Shown here piece by piece: positions 52,756-62,907 of a DNA stretch of 64,000 nucleotides. How positions within the stretch are numbered: the stretch's first letter is position 1; every line of letters starts with the position of its first letter. Made by a program: the position numbers and the translations under genes. This stretch comes from Rheum nobile (lineage: Eukaryota > Streptophyta > Magnoliopsida > Caryophyllales > Polygonaceae): positions 5,394,001-5,458,000 of the forward strand of contig WOAB01000563.1 in assembly GCA_027886185.1 (NCBI GenBank), given 5' to 3'. The notes beneath the pieces were generated by a model, which was not told the DNA's origin, searched no databases, and saw only the letters and a list, made by a program, of their open reading frames with translations.

Positions 52756-53146
52756 TCGTTCGACTAACCAACGAGCTACTTAAAAGAGCCCGTTGTGAAT
52801 CAATTTGTATATAGTTTGCTTATCACCGAATCTACTCTTTGTAGAACCGGAAATGAATTTGAGGGGTTCTTTTGACCTTATCGCGGCATTTAGTTGCAAA
52901 ATTTCCAATTTCATGTGAGGTTCAAGTTTCCAATATATGTTGTACTTGTAATAAAACCTGATTTGTGGTTCTTTAGAGTTGTGAATCCCTTTGTATATAG
53001 TTTAGCTGTAAACGAAGAACAAATATCGCCTCGTGATTTGAGTTGCCTCCTTTTGCTTGCATGGAGTTTTCTCCAAAATTAATTAGTGTTGTCTAATGTA
53101 AATCCTGGAATGCTTCAGCATCCTCCCTGTTACACTTTTATACAAA
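52756..53146. other. spacer of the inverted repeat
   Basis: No gene recognised. The plus strand has a 62-codon frame (52894-53082) without similarity. It would form the loop of any hairpin transcript. Confidence 0.45.
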
Positions 53147-53990
53147 ATTTCAAATGATGTTCTCTTGTAGAGATTAGAACACATATTAAATAGTAAACAT
53201 GTGAAAACAAGTAGCAATTTTTAAAGTTTGCTGTATAGATCACTTCGATCAGAACACGAAAGAAAAAACCAACTAAAATAAGAGAGTATTATTCCATCTC
53301 ATGTAGCAAGGGCGATATTGTTGGGTTTGTGACGCTGCAAGATTTCTCCGAAGATAGGTCGCGAAGTCTAGGATCTTCAAAGTGGAATAGTTACCGGTTT
53401 TCTATGCGCAACGTGGGCCGATACGGAGGTGATTCGATGTCGTTCGGAGGTGATTTTAAATGATTCAAGAGTCGGGTTTAAGTAACTTGAGCATGTCAAA
53501 GACGATGGCGTGGTCAGATTTTGAATTTAATGAATCGAGATGTGTTTTTCTTAGGGTCGAACAAGGCTTGGTGGTGATGTATATAGGCGATGAACAAGGT
53601 ACTTTAAAACTTCAGAGCATTATGTACTTTATCAGACCACGTGTGTACGAAGTCAGACCACATTTATACGAAGTCAGGTCAATGCTCTGTTATATCATAA
53701 AACTTCAGAGCATTAGGGTCGAACCATTTACTGTTCATCCTCCTCCTCCAAACAGCCCAAGCTCTCGGCGAGCACCATCCATGGCTGTCATAGGCCGATT
53801 TCGGTCCCGTTTTTGCCGTGTTTTGTTCAATCAACCCATGGGCTTCGAAGATATGATCTTGACGCGTAAAATCTTTGTGGAATCGGAAGGTTTATATCGC
53901 GAATAAAATCGAATTTCACTCTCAATCTCATGAACCCTAGAAATCCCTCCGCGGCTATTCCTTGTGCAATTTCGCCGCCGCAATTGCCAC
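53147..53990. repeat. right arm of the large inverted repeat (copy R8)
   Basis: 53285-53990 pairs with 52040-52755; 53147-53810 also pairs, inverted, with R1 (48005-48675). A 148-codon frame on plus (53460-53906) is nearly identical in translation to the minus-strand frame of R7. Confidence 0.75.
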
Positions 53991-54002
53991 CACCATTAGT
54001 TT

Positions 54003-54450
54003 GTGCCCTTGCGTCCCCTTCGAGAGCCCTCTTATCCCGATGTCGTAGCTTCACCAACTAAAATAAGAGAGTATTATCCCGATGTCGTAGCTTCACTGAC
54101 GAGCCCTCTTATCCCGATGAACAAACTTGTAAGTTTAATTAAGAATGAGAAGGTGGGAGGGGAGGCGAGCGACGCGGAGCGGTGGAGGCTAGTCATCGGA
54201 GGAGCACGAAGAACACCAGGATGTGAGTCGAGCATAAAGAAGACGCAGAAAAACTGTGGAGGCAGCGGCGACTCGAGACGGATCGAAGGCAGAGGGGAGG
54301 CGTGCTCGAAGGCGGGAGGTGTTGAGGATGCTCCGAGAAGCCTCTGCTTTTGATGCCGATGCTGCCACCATTGAAGCTGAGGGGAAGGTGAGGGGTATAT
54401 GTGGGGGAGAAGACTAAACCCTGTTATCAAATGTTAAGAAGCAATTAGCA
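54003..54450 (+). other. GC-rich stretch, possible exon of an unknown gene
   Basis: Composition rises here and frames are open on both strands. One plus frame reads VEAAATRDGSKAEGRRARRR then EVLRMLREASAFDADAATIE, which is protein-like but has no recognised family. The minus strand (54074-54430) is open too. It starts after a small duplication scar at 54031-54096. Not supported as a gene. Confidence 0.3.
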
Positions 54451-55355
54451 GTTATTAAGAGTAGAGTTTTATCAAAAGAAAAGATAAAAGTAAATATGAA
54501 TTTATCTTTTCTTAAAAATAAAGTTATGTGGCTTTATGGTAGTTTTGCTATACTTTTTAAAATGTGATATTTTTACATACGGGCTATTGGAATCTGGTAG
54601 TTTTTGCTAATGCTTCTATAATTAATCGGCTTAAAAGGCGGTATAATTTATGACAGTGAAGTAAAAATTGAGAATTTTTGGTGAGCTTTTTCACTTGAGA
54701 TGATTTTTGGTGAGTTGTAGACGTAGTTTGCAATTGTTGGCCATATGATGCGCGCTTATTAATAGACTTAATGTACGTCATGTTGCATACACAAGTCATT
54801 GAAATATTTCTTCAATTCAATCAACTCTTTTTAGGCTGGAAATCTGTTGTGTACAGTTCAAGCGTAGACCATTGACAAACGTAGGTGATCGACTAGGGTG
54901 AATACGGCCCATCTATAGTTAGTTCTACTAATGCATATTGATTAATATTATTTTTGTTTTTTGAGCTTGTATATGGAACAACTGCATCTCGGGATGCCAC
55001 AAGTTTTCCTATACTAGGTTGTATTATATATTCCCATGCCGGCCATACACGGAAATCACATTTCATAAGAGAAAAAAGACTAATTTTGTTGTTTTATATT
55101 TCACTTACGTTACATACACTCATTGATACATATATATTATATATTAATATATATTATATATTAATGGCGACAACAAATATAAACATCATACGTACATACT
55201 GATAAAAAACACTTAAAGGTGATAAAGAATATATATATAAGTAAAGATCTAGTGATAGGCTCTATAATACCAATAAGTTACAATTAAGTGATCGTCATCT
55301 TCCATGAAATAATGATGTTGCCTTATTTTGTGTCTACAGTCGAGTTGCACAGGCC
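54451..55355. other. AT-rich intergenic DNA
   Basis: No gene is visible. It includes an AT microsatellite-like stretch (55128-55166, TATATTA units). It is the 3' flank of the peptide gene. Confidence 0.5.
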
Positions 55356-55571
55356 CTAACAACCATGCAGGCCGGAGGAAGGCGGACAACTCGGAGGAGC
55401 TGGCGGACTTCTGAAGAGCACATTGAGCAGCGTTCCGTCGTACTTTACAAGTCGTTCCACTTCCCCCGCCAAGGGCCTAACTGCTAATCCGACCTGTGAA
55501 GCGCATAGAATGCAAACGACGAAAAGGATTAAAGCAAGAGCAACTTTGTTAATGGTCATGATCGAAGCCAT
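55356..55571 (-). CDS. small secreted peptide precursor, 71 residues
   Basis: A single open frame from ATG 55571 to TAG 55356. The N-terminus is a clear signal peptide: short polar start (MASIMTINK), hydrophobic core (VALALILFVVCILCA), and a likely cleavage after QVGLA. The mature part starts VRPLAGEVERL and ends in a Pro/Ser-rich segment with two Cys (SPPAPPSCPPSSGLHGC). Small size, signal peptide and a conserved-looking C-terminus fit plant signalling-peptide precursors (phytocytokine style, CTNIP/SCREW-like at best). The family cannot be named with confidence. It stands alone, with no repeats over it. Confidence 0.7.
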   Translation of the reverse strand: MASIMTINKVALALILFVVCILCASQVGLAVRPLAGEVERLVKYDGTLLNVLFRSPPAPPSCPPSSGLHGC

Positions 55572-55695
55572 GTTTGTGTGTGAATTTGAATGAGTTTGGG
55601 TTGTGGCTAGCTACAAAGGCTTTTGAGTAGCTATAGCCTATAGTATTGGGATGGGAGTTGTTAAATGTGATGAGGATTTTGGATGGTTAACTCCT

Positions 55696-55706
55696 CCTTT
55701 TTATAC
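55696..55706 (-). promoter_or_regulatory. TATA box of the peptide gene
   Basis: On the minus strand GTATAAAAAGG lies about 125-135 bp upstream of the ATG, giving a 5' UTR of about 100 bases. Confidence 0.6.
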
Positions 55707-56015
55707 ACAAAACAATGTAACAAAAATTATATGCATGGCTTTAATTAACGGCTTTGTTCAAAGGTATTAGGGTCAAATTGGCTTGTAAATGGGTCACGTT
55801 TTTTTCTTAATTTTTGACTTGGTATTGGCCATTGGACACGCCTTCCTAATTTACGTGCATGCAACCTACAAATCGGTAATATATTAACGTTGTGCCCTCG
55901 TACATGCAAGTTAATTAGCTACTAAACAAAATATAGGGGGAACGTATATATGATACGCATTTTGTTCGGTTGAATTTCACGGTGAGTTTTTTGTTTTTTC
56001 TTGTTGATTTAAAAT
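55707..56015. other. upstream flank of the peptide gene
   Basis: No gene or element seen. Any further promoter elements would lie here; only AT-rich words are visible. It is cut short by the solo LTR. Confidence 0.4.
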
Positions 56016-56946
56016 TGTTGGAACCTTAACGTTTTATCTAATTTTAATGATAATAAACATTATTAAGTATTATGATTTATATTGTTTCTATGATTTTCAG
56101 GTTTAATGAAAGAATTAGAAAACAATGAAAATCATATGAAGAAGAGAAAACATAAGAGTAAAGAGAAACGTTGTGTAAATAATGAACTGTTACGCGAAAG
56201 CAAATTGAAGATATAAAACGCGTGTAGAATTTATACAAGAAAACAGTTATACATGGAAACAACAGATAAGGAATAATGCGGGAAAGCATGATTGCTTAGC
56301 TGTTACCAGGTGAAGACCGCTACATATGGAAACACAATTTGAAGATCTACTTGAAGGAAGAAGTCTTAGTTAGCGTGTCTTAGGAAACTTTTGTATGGAA
56401 ACTGTGAGTTTACAAGCTGGAACGTTTAGTTTAGGAAGATATATTTCATTGTTACCTTATTTAGCGGGTTGCTAATTATTTGGTAATTTGGTAAGAGGTA
56501 TTTGCTAACACTATAAATAGATGAGCATACCTTGGGGAAAGGTATCTCAGCTTACACAACTGAAGCATATGAAGAGCTACTGCAAGTTGAGATCGAAGGT
56601 CTAAAGGCAAGGTACGAATTAGTGTTGTGAGTACTTGCTTAGGGTTTTCTTGTATTCTTTATTTTATTGTGAGTTGATTACACTGAAGGTCTAGAAACCT
56701 AGGATCTGTGTGAGAATATGTGGAGAGAAGGCTTGTGAGATTGTACAATTTATCAATAATACAAGTATACGGTTTGAAATCCTCCTAGGGTAACACCTAG
56801 AGGTAGAGAGTTTTCTTTTTTCAACTAGTTGGTTGATAGAGTTTTCTCTATAAGAAATTGTCTTGTTGTTACTCTTGAATCTTTACTATTTCTGCTGCCC
56901 AGGGAACAGTATCACCGTTCCCTGTCTAACACACTACGATTCAACA
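56016..56946 (+). mobile_element. solo LTR of a Sirevirus-related copia element
   Basis: It starts TGTTGGAACCTTAACG and ends TACGATTCAACA, 931 bp. Its last 180 bp are homologous, on the plus strand, to the minus-strand Sirevirus LTR (GAAATCCTCCTAGGG, CAACTAGTTGGTTGAT, CCGTTCCCTG). Flanks AAAAT and AAAAC match 4 of 5. No interior is present on either side. Confidence 0.7.
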
Positions 56947-57808
56947 AAAACCTATATGCTATAGAAATAGAGTGAATAAGATTTTAGTGAAAGTAATTAA
57001 AATGTTATATAATAAAGTTAATCGGCTTTAATTTGCCAAAAAATATATATTATTACTCATCATCGGACAATGCTTCATATATATGCATATTTTTTTACAG
57101 GCAACGAAATAAAAAAGCATGATAACGTAATGAATGGAATAATGTATCGAGAAACAAAAGAAAAAAGATTGCATGTAATCTGACCCGCATTTATCCATGA
57201 CCTATGTAATATATTTTGGACTTAATTTCATAAATAAAAATTAATTTGAATCTCAATGGTCTTGTAAGACCAAATGTGATTTATCAGCTTGATCGATAAC
57301 TGGTCACCGATATACTTACCTAATTTCTAATAAATCGAGCTAGCTAGGAAGTCAAACTCCAAGCCAAATTCATGAATACAAATTATGAAGTCTATCTATT
57401 GATCGAATTGCATGGCTTCGGGCTTCCTAACATTTTTTGTCGAACTGCCTAGGAAATTTCCGCTTTTACTAGAATAATTCTGTTCATTCATGAAAAATCA
57501 AACGCTTCGTTCCAACTATGAAGCCGAAGGTACGTATAACATGAGTTGAGTCAACAAGGACTTTTTCTTTGGTAGAAAGTCAACAAGGACGATTTTTATT
57601 TGGTTTGAAGTCAGCATTCAGCAAGGACACTTCCTCCTCAATTACACGTTGCAAAAAGATCTATAATACTTGATTTTGTGTTGTGCGTCCGGGGGTGCAC
57701 CGAGAGATTAATTTTTTTTTACGACATAGACCCTCCCTGTTGTGGTAAATTAACTGGCTTGTAATTCCAAGTATCCAGCCAACAAGTTCGACATGATAGA
57801 AGGAATAA
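56947..57808. other. intergenic DNA
   Basis: AT-rich, with a short direct repeat of GTCAACAAGGAC (57551 and 57587) and no recognised gene or element. Confidence 0.45.
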
Positions 57809-58105
57809 TGATGATGGATCAAAGTAGGAGATCATGCACTGAACTCCATTGAAACAAGAAGGAAGAAAAGCAGAAGCAAAAGAGAAAGAGGAGATTGATC
57901 TGTAAAGTTAGTGTGTTAGTTGTATTAACAGATACGTGAGGGTATTTATACAATGGAGGGAGTGATGTCGCTATATCTACTAGAGTGACATCAGACAACT
58001 AACAAACTAACAACAACCATAACAACCTGCACACGCAAGACTAAACTAATCAACAAACTAAGTAAGTATAAGCTGTTAACATTAGCCGAATCTACCATAT
58101 TCACA
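57809..58105 (-). repeat. 3' LTR of a truncated copia element
   Basis: The right end is fixed by the PPT (GAGGAGGGGA on minus, 58106-58115) and the LTR start TGTGAATATGG. The left end near TGATGATGGATC is my estimate. A TATAAATA box on minus lies at about 57946-57955. Confidence 0.55.
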
Positions 58106-58113
58106 TCCCCTCC

Positions 58114-58605
58114 TCAAGGTGGACGAGGTACGAGACCAAGGTTGGAAATAAGAAAATGATGTTGTTGTTCCTCTATGACCTTAGTTAGTACATCATCTAA
58201 CTGAAGATGGAAACCGATGTGTGCAGTGGCAATGAAGCCTTCTTGAACTGTGTCGCGAATGTAATGACAGTCGATTGTTAGGTGTTTCGTTCGCTCGTGG
58301 AACATGTGATTTGCATCAATGTGTTGAGCTGCTCTATTATCACAATGTAGAGTGATAGAAAGAGGAACTTGAATCTTCAAATCATGAAGTAAGCCATTGA
58401 GCCAGACCAGTTCACTGCCAATAGCATACATTGCAATATTACTCAGAAAAGCTCTTGAACACGGTCTTTTGCTTCTTTGTCTTCCAACAGACCAAAGAAT
58501 CACCCAAGAATACACAATACCCAGTGAGTGAACGTAGTGTCCCTTAAGGCCACTTTCACGTACTTTTACCCTTTGCTTCTTTGGTTGAAGATAGTTGGGG
58601 TTCAT
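58114..58605 (-). pseudogene. copia RNase H, C-terminal remnant
   Basis: The minus strand reads a copia RNase H end: ELVWLNGLLHDLKI, LHCDNRAAQHIDANHMFHERTKH, IDCHYIRDTVQEGFIATAHI, then LVPRPP and stop next to the PPT. The first 60 residues are scrambled by indels, so the AEAEY motif is lost. Nothing of RT remains upstream. It belongs to the LTR at 57809-58105. Confidence 0.8.
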
Positions 58606-59428
58606 GTTGGTTTATTGAAGACAAAGTAAGTGTTGCTAGTAGATAAGTTACTAGAGCTATTCATCATGATAGAGTTGACCATTGAGGGACTCTTCAGGGT
58701 AAAGAGGTCTTCCTTTACGTTTATAATGGCTCTCCAACCTTTTTTTTCTCCGAAGCTTGTGCGTCCCATGTGTTAGTTTTTTTGAGGATATAGACATTGA
58801 TCTACAAGTAGGGGATGTTTTGGGATATCTCATATCTCGTAGATCGATCTAGCAATGCATGATTTATTCTCAGCAACAATTTCTTCAACTTGGAGGTCAC
58901 CTTCTTATTTTGGTTTGTAAATTGTTGCCCAAACAACGAGGTTACGTTGTCCAATTTCTTTTCCGGTCAAAAGAAAATTCCTCAGCAAGCCTTTAATCTT
59001 CTTCATAACTTTGACTAAAAGGATAAGCACATTGCACTAGTAACCCTACAAATTGGTGATGAGAAGGGTTACCTTTTCAACAACTTCGGGGAGATTTTCA
59101 AAATGGGTGGTAAAGGCTTGAATAAGATCGTCTTTGTTATTGAGGACAAATCCATTACTAATCGCGAGATGTTATGTATGGGCTTCCACAATGAGTATGT
59201 ATGTGCTTGAAGGTTTAAAAGGTACAATGATCTGAATACTTCACCTATTTTATTTTGGCAAGTTGATTGATTGTGCAACGAATGATTCTCATATGAAACC
59301 TGAGAGAGTTAACGGCTTCGTCTTTGCTATAAAAAAGCATTTGGTCAAAGGGCTTGATTTGTGAGGATTCTATCGAGCTTACACCAAACTTGTTTATGTG
59401 TATTTTGACAGTTATTCCAAGTGTAAGG
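58606..59428. other. unassigned stretch
   Basis: Mixed composition. The plus strand 59055-59420 gives protein-like pieces (EKGYLFNNFGEIF, MGGKGL) broken by stops, perhaps an old gene or LINE fragment. No family recognised. Confidence 0.3.
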
Positions 59429-60310
59429 TGATGCGATTTGAGTCCTCGGATAGAGTCCTAGATCACTTTTGGTACGGATCATAGTCAAACAAGTCGCAAC
59501 TTCTCCAGATCTACTCGAACACACTCGATTGAATGGCTTCCAACGTGATGGAAACAAATGAACGCTCACGGCCACTTACGTTAAAGAGTTTCTTCGAAAG
59601 CACGGACAAAAACAATGGATGAACTCGCCTATGTAATTGATCCAACATGATGGATCAAACAACGGAGGCAACGTGATGCCTCTGATCGAACAAGAGTAAC
59701 AATGAGGGGGACGGCTAGGGTTTATGAGGAGAAAGATCTCAACTTCAATAAACTCGACTAAACGTGATTACAATAGAAGCACAAGAGGTGCTTAAATAAA
59801 TAAGTACTCGACCATAAGGTCCATAATAGGCCGAGATGGCTTGTTGGGCCAGCGCTCCCACATGGGCTACGCACACGCCCAGATAAGTGCTCTGATACCA
59901 ATTGATGTGATTTGAGTCCTCGGATGAGGACTAGATCGCCTTCGGAACGATCGTGGTCAAGCAAGTTAATGTCTTCTTCGGATCTACTCGAACACACTCG
60001 ATTGAATGGCTTAGAACGTGATGGAAACCAATGAATGCTCACGGCCTCTAACGTGATAGAGGTGACGAAGCTCAGTCGAGAGTTTAACCCTAATTTATAG
60101 ACTAACGTGATGGTATCGAATTTGATCGAACACAAATAGGACGCCTATGGATTATTGGAGGAGATAACTCAACTTCACAATTAATCTCAATGTTAAACGT
60201 AATGGAGAAAATGAAAAGGGTTGGCTTATATAGCCAAGAGTACTCGGCCTATGGCCGAGTAGGTTTATTGGGTCGGCGCTCCCACATGGGCTACACATGC
60301 CTACTATAGA
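59429..60310 (-). mobile_element. pair of degraded LTRs meeting at a PBS (TRIM-like or internally deleted element)
   Basis: Two diverged copies of one LTR: 59429-59887 (TGATGCGATTTGAGTCC) and 59903 onwards (TGATGTGATTTGAGTCC), both with CTACTCGAACACACTCGATT and GCGCTCCCACATGGGCTAC. On the minus strand ATTGGTATCAGAGC (59889-59902) follows the right copy, an initiator tRNA-Met PBS. The left LTR follows at once, so almost the whole interior is gone. The right end is uncertain (60310 to 60472). TATATAAG-like word on minus at 60224-60232. Confidence 0.6.
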
Positions 60311-60472
60311 AACTATTAAAAACGGAAATAGAAAGTACTAAAAATAGTAAGTGTCCAAATAACCTTAGAATAAACTAAGTATAAAAATAATACAAATGAG
60401 TTGCGCCATGGGGGACGCCAGGGACGTGGTCGCCATGGACGCATTGCCGGCGCTAGAGGCTGACCAGGTTCA

Positions 60473-60990
60473 TGTTGGTGATTTTAGTGTCATCGGTCAT
60501 TTGGTATAGTCGGGATTCGCTCAAGAATTAATGAGTTCGTTCGGCGCATAACGAGTTTTGGGGGTGTGGAGTGCACACTCGTATACGTGGATTCGGACTC
60601 GGGGTTACGGATCTTGTTGGTTTAAATAAGAGTAGTTTGGCGGTTTTTTAACCAATTTTTGGCGGTTTTTTAACCAATTTTCAACCGCCCAACCGCCATG
60701 TAATCGCCTAACTACTTATGCCCTATATATGGGTGAGGTTGGGGCAAGTCTTGGGACATCCGAAAAGAGAACGATCTCTTGTATCGAACAAACACAAAAA
60801 CACCAAGTGCTCTCTATTGATATTGCCTTGTTCAATAGAGGTTTGATTGTCTTATCCCGAATCGAATTTCGTGCAACCCTAAGGCTACAAGAGTAAGGGT
60901 TGAAATATTGGTTTTGGAAAGTGCGTTGGCGTGATTCAATCTATATCCAAGTCGAACCGAAGTTTGATCAACGTTACACCCTTCTACAAC
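60473..60990 (+). repeat. 5' LTR of the deleted copia element (3' end uncertain)
   Basis: The start is fixed by comparison with 62752. TATA word CTATATATG at 60723-60731. The end is not certain: CTACA near 60987 is a candidate, but no good initiator tRNA-Met site follows. An inverted repeat AAATATTGGTTTTG / CAAAACCAATATTT lies at 60912-61007. Confidence 0.55.
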
Positions 60991-61020
60991 ATTCAAAACC
61001 AATATTTTATGTGTTGATCA

Positions 61021-62222
61021 ATGTCGGCTGCATCGGTACGTGAGATGACATCCACGTTTAGAAAGTTGGAGAAGCTCGAAGGCGTGGACTTCCGGAGATG
61101 GCAAAGAAGATGCATTTCCTCCTCACGACGCTCAAGGTGGTGTACATCCTGAGTTTGCCAATGCCACCCGTGCCAGAGGATCCAGAGAATGAGCCCTTGG
61201 AGGAGACAAGGAAGCACAACAAGTGTGTATACAACAAATTTGATAAAACCGATAATGGAGTAATCATTTGCTTATATGTTGATGACATGTTGATCTTTGG
61301 TACGGACCAAAAACAAATAGACCTTACAAAGACCTTTTTGTCATCAAGTTTTGCCATGAAGGACATGGGGGAGGCGGATGTGATCCTCGGTATTAGAATC
61401 AAACGTGAGAACAAGGGACTACCTTTGTCACAATCTCATTACATTGAGAAAGTGCTTAAGAAGTTCAATTATGAGACGTGTTCTCCGGTAAGCACTCCCA
61501 TGGATCCGAGTGTGAAGCTTATGCATAATACGGGTAAAGCAGTATCACAACTTGAGTACTCACAAGTGATTGGTTGCTTAATGTATGTCGTGACGAGTAC
61601 GAGACCGGACATTGCTTATGCGGTAGGAAGGTTGAGTAGATACACTAGTAATCCGAGTACTCACCATTGGCAAGCAATAAGGCAGTTACTCAAATACTTA
61701 AAGGGTACCATGAATTATGGTTTGTCATATGTCAGATTTCCTTTGGTTCTAGAAGGGTATTCGGATGCGAGTTGGATCACTAATGTGGAAGATCATTCTT
61801 CTACTAGTGGTTGGGTATTCTTGCTTGGGGGAGGTGTCATTTCATGGGCTTCTAAGAAGCAAACTTGCATTACAAGTTCGACTATGGAATCGGAATTCGT
61901 AGCATTGGCCGCTACCGGTAGAGAAGCGGAATGGCTAAGGAACTTAGTCTACGAGATTCCTTTGTGGCCAAAACCGGTGTCACCCATATCTATCCATTGT
62001 GATAGTCAAGATACTTTGGCTAAGGCTTATAGACAAGTGTATAATGGTAAGTCGCGACACATGGGTGTTAGACATAGCGCGGTACATGAGTTGATCACTC
62101 ATGGGGTGATCACTATTGAGTTTGTTCGGTCTCAACAAAATTTGGCGGACCACTTGACAAATGGGTTAGCTAGGGACTTGGTGATCAAGTCGTCTATCGG
62201 GATGGGTTTAAAGCCCGTTTAA
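61021..62222 (+). CDS. gag-RT-RNase H fusion frame of the deleted copia element
   Basis: Gag starts at 61021 (MSAASVREMTSTFRKLEKLEGV); a one-base loss near 61097 shifts the frame, and from 61098 a single 374-codon frame runs to 62222. It begins MAKKMHFLLTTLKVVYIL (gag) and at about codon 43 passes directly into CVYNKFDKTDNGVIICLYVDDMLIFG, which is RT. Then VILGIRIK, the RNase H with EGYSDASWI, MESEFVALA and IHCDSQD, and the tail GVRHSAVHELI. The deletion removed most of gag, protease, integrase and the RT fingers and kept the frame. No activity is expected as RT is incomplete. Confidence 0.8.
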
Positions 62223-62736
62223 AATCTCTATTGGTGGGATACCCAATTCCCTCTAATATGACATTAGAGGTTGAATTCAATGTGGAAAGCCTACACTTAG
62301 AGTTTGGAGCATATGTTCAATATCATCCCAAGGTATGTGCTCGGACCTGCAAGTAAAGTTAGGTTGAAGTTTATCTTCTTAATGGATCTTTTGAAAAAAT
62401 GCATTTGTAGGTGCATGATTGAAAAGAGTCCACCTATACGAGTGTGAAGTGGTGCCACTTTAACTAGCCCGGGTTTGGCTTTGTATACGCTCATGAATGG
62501 ATAAGGACACATGGCTAGAATAGTGTTAAGTTAGCACTTGGAGTAATGTAGAAACTTGTGTGTGTTGTATCTTCAAGTATTCAGATGAGTTGAAGGGTTC
62601 AATCCATAGGACACCCTGATTCTCGATTATTTGAAATGTGTACTACACTAACGTGGAAATTCAATCTTAAGGACATTTTCATTTATGCATAAGTTTGTGT
62701 TTGATGTGTGTTTTTAAGTGAATCAAGGATTACACT
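62223..62736 (+). other. 3' noncoding region of the deleted copia element
   Basis: No gene; it leads into the PPT. It carries several TGAAGT/CACTT words but no recognisable structure. Confidence 0.6.
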
Positions 62737-62751
62737 AAAATGGGGGAGGAA
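62737..62751 (+). promoter_or_regulatory. polypurine tract of the deleted copia element
   Basis: AAAATGGGGGAGGAA directly precedes the 3' LTR start at 62752. Confidence 0.85.
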
Positions 62752-62907
62752 TGTTGGTGATTTTAGTGTCATCGGTCATTTGGTGTAGTCGGGATTCGCT
62801 CAAGACTTAAGGAGTTCATTTGCCGCATAATGAGTTTCGGGGGTGCGGAGTGCACACTCGTGTGCGTGGATTCGGACTCGGGGTTGCGGATCTTGTTGGT
62901 TTAAATA
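62752..62907 (+). repeat. 3' LTR (first 156 bp) of the deleted copia element
   Basis: It matches 60473-60628, with several transitions, as far as GGTTTAAATA, and then stops at the start of a new LTR (TGTAATACCCC). Confidence 0.85.

Larger units (their letters stand above)
60473..62907 (+). mobile_element. copia element with large internal deletion, plus strand
   Basis: 5' LTR starts TGTTGGTGATTTTAG at 60473; the 3' LTR starts with the same words at 62752 after PPT AAAATGGGGGAGGAA (62737-62751) and is cut at 62907 by the next element. Between them lie the beginning of gag (61021) and the end of RT plus RNase H (to 62222); everything from mid-gag to mid-RT is missing. The lineage looks Tork-like, with modest confidence. 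Confidence 0.8.
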
